64,000 bases of DNA from Polaribacter pacificus (GTDB lineage: Bacteria > Bacteroidota > Bacteroidia > Flavobacteriales > Flavobacteriaceae). The number at the start of each line of letters is the position of its first letter. The first letter of the stretch is position 1. The DNA lies in NCBI RefSeq assembly GCF_038024035.1, contig NZ_CP150664.1:1116001-1180000 (forward strand), given 5' to 3'. The position numbers and the translations under genes were made by a program. The notes under the pieces were generated by a model. It was not told where the DNA came from. It did no database searches and saw nothing but the letters and a program-made list of their open reading frames with translations. Shown here piece after piece: positions 59,317 through 64,000 of this stretch.

Positions 59317-59997
59317 ATGAAAAATATCATCATCACAGGAACTAGCAGAGGAATTGGATTTGCCTTAGCCAACTATTTTGCCGAAGCCAATCATAGAGTT
59401 TTAGCACTTTCAAGAGACGCTAGTACTTTAAATGCCGTAGCGCACCCAAACATAACTGTCTTAGCAACTGATCTATCTGATGAAAAGCAATTAGATACTG
59501 TTGTTAACTTTGTAAGCACTAATTGGGATCATGTGGATATACTGATTAACAATGCTGGTAAATTAATTAATAAACCATTTGCAGAGCTCAGTGTTTCTGA
59601 TTTTACTGAAGTCTATAAAGTAAACGTATTTGCGGTTGCTGCATTGACTCAAAAAATGCTTCCTTTTTTAAAAAGAGGTAGTCATGTTGTTACGATAAGC
59701 AGTATGGGAGGTGTTCAAGGAAGTTTAAAATTCCCTGGACTTGCAGCCTATAGTTCTTCAAAAGGGGCGGTAATTACACTTTCAGAACTCCTAGCTGAGG
59801 AATACAAAGAAGAAGGTATCTCTTTTAACGTATTGGCACTAGGCTCAGTACAAACAGAAATGCTAGAAGAGGCTTTCCCAGGTTATCAGGCACCCGTATC
59901 TCCTATAGAAATGGCAGCATATATCGCAGACTTTTCTTTAAATGGTCACCGTTTTTACAACGGAAAGATTTTGCCAGTTTCTAGTACTAATCCATAA
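59317..59997 (+). CDS. SDR family NAD(P)-dependent oxidoreductase
   Basis: 226-residue classical short-chain dehydrogenase: TGTSRGIGFALA (7-18), NNAGK, and a full catalytic S (TISSMGG) and Y-x3-K (AYSSSKGA). A shorter C-terminus than usual (no GG-rich tail). Substrate unknown. Not obviously related to its neighbours, although the SprT-like gene follows on the same strand after 44 bp with its own promoter. Confidence 0.88.
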   Translation: MKNIIITGTSRGIGFALANYFAEANHRVLALSRDASTLNAVAHPNITVLATDLSDEKQLDTVVNFVSTNWDHVDILINNAGKLINKPFAELSVSDFTEVYKVNVFAVAALTQKMLPFLKRGSHVVTISSMGGVQGSLKFPGLAAYSSSKGAVITLSELLAEEYKEEGISFNVLALGSVQTEMLEEAFPGYQAPVSPIEMAAYIADFSLNGHRFYNGKILPVSSTNP

Positions 59998-60016
59998 AAA
60001 CGGGCGGTACTTTTTT

Positions 60017-60024
60017 TATCTTTG
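60017..60024 (+). promoter_or_regulatory. -7 element (TATCTTTG) of sprT-like-manC
   Basis: Exact TAnnTTTG followed by CAC, 17 bp before the ATG. Confidence 0.55.
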
Positions 60025-60041
60025 CACAGGCTTATTAGACA

Positions 60042-60629
60042 ATGAAAAAAAATTATGCAAACTACATACCCGAAAAAGCAATTCCCTTTGTACAGTTTTT
60101 AATAGAAGAGCATCATTTTACCTTAAAAATAGTCGACCAAAGACAAAGCAAACACGGTGATTTTAGAAAACTTCCCAATGGACAGTTTCAGATTACCGTT
60201 AACAACAACCTAAATAAATATCAATTTTTATTAACTCTGATTCATGAGATTGCCCATCATGTAACCTATCAAAAATTTGGGCATGTACAAGCACACGGGA
60301 AAGAGTGGAAAACTGTTTTTCAGCACTTAATGCTCCCTTTTGTACACCCAGAAATATATCCAAAACACATATTGCCTTTGCTAGCAAATTATTTAAAAAG
60401 CCCAAAAGCAAGTACAGATGCGGACGTTAAATTATCCTTAGCTTTTAAAGAATTTAGCAAAGAAACCGGAAAGAGTTTTATCTTTGAAGTTCCTAGGGGT
60501 AGCTTATTTCGATTTAAAGATGTAACTTACAAACGAGGAAACTTAAGAAGAACAAGAATTGAATGTTTAAATACAGCCAACAACAAGGTCTATTTATTCA
60601 ATCAGAATGTAGAAGTATATGAAGAATAA
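60042..60629 (+). CDS. SprT-like zinc metallopeptidase domain protein
   Basis: 195 residues. The zinc site HEIAHH (about 68-73) with GHVQAHGKEW and a later aromatic region defines the SprT-like fold. C-terminal part (about 150-195; RGSLFRFKDVTYKRGNLRRTRIECLN) resembles the zinc-ribbon/beta domain of SprT proteins but lacks the usual cysteines. Eukaryotic relatives (Spartan) cleave DNA-protein crosslinks; bacterial function is unclear. Overlaps manC by 11 bp, so is co-translated with it. Confidence 0.85.
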   Translation: MKKNYANYIPEKAIPFVQFLIEEHHFTLKIVDQRQSKHGDFRKLPNGQFQITVNNNLNKYQFLLTLIHEIAHHVTYQKFGHVQAHGKEWKTVFQHLMLPFVHPEIYPKHILPLLANYLKSPKASTDADVKLSLAFKEFSKETGKSFIFEVPRGSLFRFKDVTYKRGNLRRTRIECLNTANNKVYLFNQNVEVYEE

Positions 60630-61695
60630 TTATTACGCAGTGATTATGGCAGGAGGAATTGGATCTCGATTTTGGCCTGTTAGCACCGAGAAAAACCCAA
60701 AGCAATTTCACGATATATTGGATACTGGAGAATCTCTAATCCAACGAACATTTAATAGAATAAACACACTTGTTAGCTCTAATAATATCTTTATCTCAAC
60801 CAATGATCGCTATAAAGCATTGGTACAACAACAGCTTCCAAAAATTAGCAACGAGCAACTATTATTAGAGCCTGTAATGAGAAATACAGCTCCTTGTATT
60901 TTGTATGCTGCTTTAAAAATATACGAACAAAACAAAGATGCTGTTTTATTGATAGCACCTTCTGACCATTGGATTGATGATGAAAAAAAATTCATTCAAA
61001 ATATAGAGACCTCAATGGAGGCTTGTGCAAAGAGTGATATTTTAATGACGCTGGGGATTAAACCAGACAACCCAAATACAGGTTATGGATATATTCAATT
61101 TGAAAAAAGTGCTTCAGAAATTAAAAAAGTAAAACAATTTAGAGAAAAACCCAACCTACAAACTGCTGAGTCTTTTTTAGCTAGCGGTGATTTTTTGTGG
61201 AATGCCGGAATCTTTGTTTGGTCGGCTAAAAGCATACTGAAAGCTTTTGAGCAACACTTGCCAGATATGATGCGCCTTTTCAATCTAGAAACACCTGTTT
61301 GGAACACTCCTTTAGAAAAAGAGTTTATTGAAAAAGAGTACCAAAATGCAGAAAATATTTCTATTGATTTTGGGATTTTAGAACGCGCAAATAACGTGTT
61401 GGTTCTACCCGTTGATTTTGGATGGAGCGACCTGGGAACTTGGGGTTCTTTACATAAAAAACTTACAAAAGACAACAATGACAACGCTGTTGTTGATGCC
61501 AAAGCTATTTTTAGAAACGCAAATGGCAACCTACTCAAAACCCAATCGGGAAAACGCGTGGTAATTGAAGGGCTTGACAATTATATTGTCGTAGAAAAAG
61601 ATGACACCCTTTTAATTTGCCCACTAGCTTCTGAGCAACACATTAAAGAAATCACAAAAGAATTAAACGAAAAGTTTGGAAAGGTTGAATCTTAA
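60619..61695 (+). CDS. manC: mannose-1-phosphate guanylyltransferase
   Basis: Makes GDP-mannose from mannose-1-phosphate and GTP for surface glycans. 358 residues, pyrophosphorylase domain only (no phosphomannose isomerase half). MAGGIGSRFWPVS (10-22), APSDHWI, FREKPN, WNAGIFVW and DFGWSDLGTWGS are the type II signature. It overlaps the SprT-like gene by 11 bp. Its end is 2 bp from the convergent DUF389 stop. Confidence 0.95.
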   Translation: MKNNYYAVIMAGGIGSRFWPVSTEKNPKQFHDILDTGESLIQRTFNRINTLVSSNNIFISTNDRYKALVQQQLPKISNEQLLLEPVMRNTAPCILYAALKIYEQNKDAVLLIAPSDHWIDDEKKFIQNIETSMEACAKSDILMTLGIKPDNPNTGYGYIQFEKSASEIKKVKQFREKPNLQTAESFLASGDFLWNAGIFVWSAKSILKAFEQHLPDMMRLFNLETPVWNTPLEKEFIEKEYQNAENISIDFGILERANNVLVLPVDFGWSDLGTWGSLHKKLTKDNNDNAVVDAKAIFRNANGNLLKTQSGKRVVIEGLDNYIVVEKDDTLLICPLASEQHIKEITKELNEKFGKVES

Positions 61696-61697
61696 AT

Positions 61698-63173
61698 TTA
61701 GTTATCTTCTCTTTTTATAATCAACTCTTTTAACTGCATCTCATCTTTCATCCAATTAGAAAGCTCAAGTTCTTTTTGAGTTTTAATACTGTCATTTAAA
61801 GACGTATTCCACTTAACAATAACTAGAGGAATGGTATCTATCTTTATAAAATCTGAGGATGAAAGCAAGTTTGCAAAACCAAGCTTTTCTAGACTAAAAT
61901 ATCGAATTTTAGCATCCCTAGCGATACGACTAAACGCAATGGCTTTTTCATTATTAAGAGCAGATTTTTGCTCTATACTTTCATTTAAAAATGTTATAGT
62001 GTTTTTTAATTCATCAACTTCTGTTCGAAGACCTTCTATTATTTTTTTACTGTCTGCCAACTCTTGGCGCTTCTCTTGGTAGGCAGTGGTGATCAATTCA
62101 AAACTCTTTGTATCGCTGCCTTTTACAGCAACTTTATACTCTTTAAGAGCGTTGTATTTTTCATTATTAGCTAACTGATTGTTTAAGGCGTTTTGAGTAG
62201 CCTCATCTACCTCATTAAAAAAGCTCAGTTTAATTTTTTTATCCTCAATATCAGGCTCTCCGATTAATTGAAGGGATGAATTGCTTTTTACTTCGTTTTT
62301 GATAAACGCATTCATTTGATTGTTGATCGTGTTTTCTTTATAAACAGAAACAAAAGTGAAAATTGCAGGAATCATCACTACAATTGCCAAGGCTGAAGCT
62401 AGCTGAGCAGTACGTTTTCTCTTTGCAGAATTGATGTATTTGAGCATTGGAAAGCGCAATAACTTTAATACCAAAAAAGTTGCCAATGCAATAAAAATAG
62501 TATTGATGGTAAACAAATACATGGCGCCTAAAAAATAACTCATATTTCCTTGTGCCAATCCGTACCCAGCTGTACATAAAGGCGGCATCAATGCTGTGGC
62601 GATGGCCACACCAAAAATAACAGAAGCAACGGTTCCTTTTTTAGTACGTGCTACCATTAAAGCCAATCCACCAAAAAAGGCGATTAGTACATCTCGAATA
62701 TCTGGACGAACCCTCCCTAGTAGCTCAGAATTATCTTCGCTTAAAGGAAAAATATAAAAAAACAAAAAGGCAGTAATCAAACTTAACACAATCATGGTTG
62801 CTAAATTGATTAAAGACTTCTTTAAGGTATCTATATCATTAATGGCAATAGACATACCAATCCCTAAAATAGGCCCCATAAGAGGAGAGATTAACATGGC
62901 TCCAATAACCACTGCTGTAGAGTTTGCATTTAAACCAATAGATGCCACAAATACCGCAAAGATTAAAATCCATGCTGTAGCTCCTTTAAAAGGAATATCG
63001 ACCTTGATAGCCTCTATGGTTGCCTGATGATCTGTGTCTTGTCTAAAATCTAAGAGCTCAACCAAAAATTTCTTTACACCTTTAAAAAGACCTTTTGCGT
63101 CCTTTTTAATGTCTTCTTTGGTTTTTTCTACTTCGACATCTTGTTGAAGGTCATCTTTCTGATCTTGGGTCAT
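61698..63173 (-). CDS. DUF389 membrane protein
   Basis: 491 residues. N-terminal charged region, then a DUF389 core with several membrane helices (about 65-270; GAMLISPLMGPILGIGMS, MVARTKKGTVASVIFGVAIATALMPPLCTAGYG). The C-terminal half (about 280-490) is a soluble region with a predicted coiled coil (about 365-415; KKIIEGLRTEVDELKNTITFLNE). Function of DUF389 is unknown; its polar loop with PPL/GYG pattern hints at a channel or transporter. 63 bp from the CIA30 gene on the same strand. Confidence 0.85.
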   Translation of the reverse strand: MTQDQKDDLQQDVEVEKTKEDIKKDAKGLFKGVKKFLVELLDFRQDTDHQATIEAIKVDIPFKGATAWILIFAVFVASIGLNANSTAVVIGAMLISPLMGPILGIGMSIAINDIDTLKKSLINLATMIVLSLITAFLFFYIFPLSEDNSELLGRVRPDIRDVLIAFFGGLALMVARTKKGTVASVIFGVAIATALMPPLCTAGYGLAQGNMSYFLGAMYLFTINTIFIALATFLVLKLLRFPMLKYINSAKRKRTAQLASALAIVVMIPAIFTFVSVYKENTINNQMNAFIKNEVKSNSSLQLIGEPDIEDKKIKLSFFNEVDEATQNALNNQLANNEKYNALKEYKVAVKGSDTKSFELITTAYQEKRQELADSKKIIEGLRTEVDELKNTITFLNESIEQKSALNNEKAIAFSRIARDAKIRYFSLEKLGFANLLSSSDFIKIDTIPLVIVKWNTSLNDSIKTQKELELSNWMKDEMQLKELIIKREDN

Positions 63174-63236
63174 AGATTAAATCTGTTAAATTGGTATTGG
63201 AAAGATACAAAAAAGAACAATATCTTTTTATAATGA

Positions 63237-63776
63237 TTAATTACTTAATGTGATTTTAGCAATCTCTAATTGAAAGCGTTCATTTTTTTTATTCCCTATT
63301 AAAAAAGCGATTTCTTCTATACTCTGTGCAGGGTAACTTGGCATCTGCAAACTTCTTCCTCTAAAAGCTGGATTCAAAGCTGAAAACGGAATTTCAATAG
63401 TCTGCCAATCTCCATTTGTACTAAAAGTATGTGTATATGAATAATAATCAGAACGTTTTGATTTTACTCTAAATTGGTAGTTCTTTTTATCACCGCGAAG
63501 CCTGATCACAATCTTTGTATATTGAGATAAATCAGTTTTAGTATACGGATATCTAACCGATGAAAATCCTCCGTTGTTTTCAAGAGAAACTGTCCCCGCA
63601 AATACACCAAACCCTTCCTTGCTTAAGAAAAAATCACCGCCTGACTTACCTCCCATCACCACATCATCCAAAAGGGTCCATTTTTCAATACTGCTCTTTG
63701 CATTAAACTCAAATATTACAGCGTCTCCCATAAACATAAAAATTAAAAATGTGGCTTTATAAAAAATTGTTTTCAT
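63237..63776 (-). CDS. CIA30-family secreted protein
   Basis: 179 residues, signal peptide of about 20, then a jelly-roll of the CIA30 family (WTLLDDVVMGGKSGGDFFLS, FAGTVSLENNGGFSSVRYP, IVIRLRGDKKNYQFRVK, FSALNPAFRGRSLQMP). Mitochondrial relatives assemble complex I; bacterial ones are exported with unknown role. It is 9 bp from the end of a TonB-type receptor upstream, so both are likely one operon. Confidence 0.85.
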   Translation of the reverse strand: MKTIFYKATFLIFMFMGDAVIFEFNAKSSIEKWTLLDDVVMGGKSGGDFFLSKEGFGVFAGTVSLENNGGFSSVRYPYTKTDLSQYTKIVIRLRGDKKNYQFRVKSKRSDYYSYTHTFSTNGDWQTIEIPFSALNPAFRGRSLQMPSYPAQSIEEIAFLIGNKKNERFQLEIAKITLSN

Positions 63777-63785
63777 TGTATTTCT

Positions 63786-64000
63786 TTAAAAATCAACAAT
63801 AAAACCAAAACCAGGCAATACGTTTCCACTAGAATTCTCAATATCTTCTAACAGGTACCTGTTGGCATCATTTGGATCGGTTAATTTGTTTCCGTTGGCA
63901 TCTAAACTTGGTAACAAAAATGATTGTGTCGTAGTTTTACTAGCCAATACATTCTGAACATCGATGTAAAAATTTAAAGAAAACCGCTTCCAATACCAAG
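63786..64000 (-). CDS. TonB-dependent receptor, C-terminal end (truncated by window)
   Basis: The last 70 codons of a minus-strand gene whose start lies to the right of the window. It reads WYWKRFSLNFYIDVQNVL, then LPSLDANGNKLTDPNDANRYLL, ending PGFGFIVDF. A closing run of alternating hydrophobic residues with a terminal phenylalanine is typical of outer-membrane barrels, and FYIDVQNVL is the usual penultimate strand of Bacteroidota TonB-dependent receptors. The stop is 9 bp before the CIA30 start. Ligand unknown. Confidence 0.75.
   Translation of the reverse strand, partial: WYWKRFSLNFYIDVQNVLASKTTTQSFLLPSLDANGNKLTDPNDANRYLLEDIENSSGNVLPGFGFIVDF

Noticed and set aside
61095..61580. 161-codon minus-strand open frame inside manC
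   Set aside because: Antisense shadow of a conserved enzyme, no recognisable domain.

Overview
The window is chromosomal DNA from a member of the Bacteroidota, most likely a Flavobacteriaceae species. The evidence is AT-rich coding, a protein with a type IX secretion (T9SS) sorting domain, TonB-dependent receptors cut by both edges, DUF6090 and DUF6428 proteins, and many start regions preceded by the Bacteroidota promoter element TAnnTTTG. I see no rRNA, tRNA, CRISPR array, insertion sequence or phage gene, and no gap between genes above about 260 bp. Nothing looks frameshifted.

Layout. 1-4.7 kb: end of a haem-type TonB receptor, then a leftward ndh operon. 4.8-9.9 kb: a large T9SS surface protein downstream of a LytS/LytTR two-component pair. 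10.1-14.6 kb: dnaK, serine deaminase sdaA, an 8-bp tandem repeat interrupted by a palindrome, and yaaA. 14.8-15.8 kb: a DUF6428/ArsN-like acetyltransferase pair behind an ArsR-like operator. 15.8-19 kb: PASTA-protein/rluD leftward and ddl/coaD rightward. 19-21 kb: cysteine dioxygenase plus a cysteine-sulfinate-decarboxylase-like enzyme, a probable hypotaurine/taurine operon. 21.2-24.5 kb: a molybdenum hydroxylase (2Fe-2S and Mo subunits) with a MocA-like nucleotidyltransferase. 24.5-28.6 kb: SulP transporter, NUDIX/pyrE divergent pair, SRPBCC protein, birA. 28.7-34 kb: a rightward series rsfS-ftsH-LUD-cdsA-psd-ACBP-yceI covering proteostasis and phospholipid synthesis.

34-45.3 kb is a leftward twelve-gene kynurenine catabolism cluster: kynU, kmo, DUF1697, a second FAD monooxygenase, RidA-type deaminase, DUF6090, aminomuconate-semialdehyde dehydrogenase, a small secreted protein, an atypical SDR, 3-hydroxyanthranilate dioxygenase, a lipoprotein hydrolase and ACMSD. 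Together the recognised enzymes carry kynurenine through 3-hydroxyanthranilate and 2-aminomuconate. A structured intergenic element lies inside this cluster. 45.3-52.5 kb: NlpC/P60 lipoprotein, a phosphoserine-phosphatase/phosphoglycerate-dehydrogenase fusion, a UbiA-like membrane protein and gcvP, which together with sdaA make serine/glycine metabolism well represented. 52.5-64 kb: methyltransferase plus FMN glutamate-synthase-like protein, L31, glutaminyl cyclase, a beta-helix lipoprotein, amidohydrolase, SDR, SprT-like protein, manC, DUF389, CIA30 and the end of another TonB receptor.

Recurring architecture: convergent genes are packed so tightly that four pairs share a 4-bp stop-codon overlap. 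Several divergent pairs have overlapping or interleaved promoters. Most genes are ordinary housekeeping. The less ordinary parts are the taurine-type operon, the cysteine-tailed DUF6428/ArsN pair, the uncharacterised members of the kynurenine cluster, the SerB-SerA fusion and the intergenic elements.
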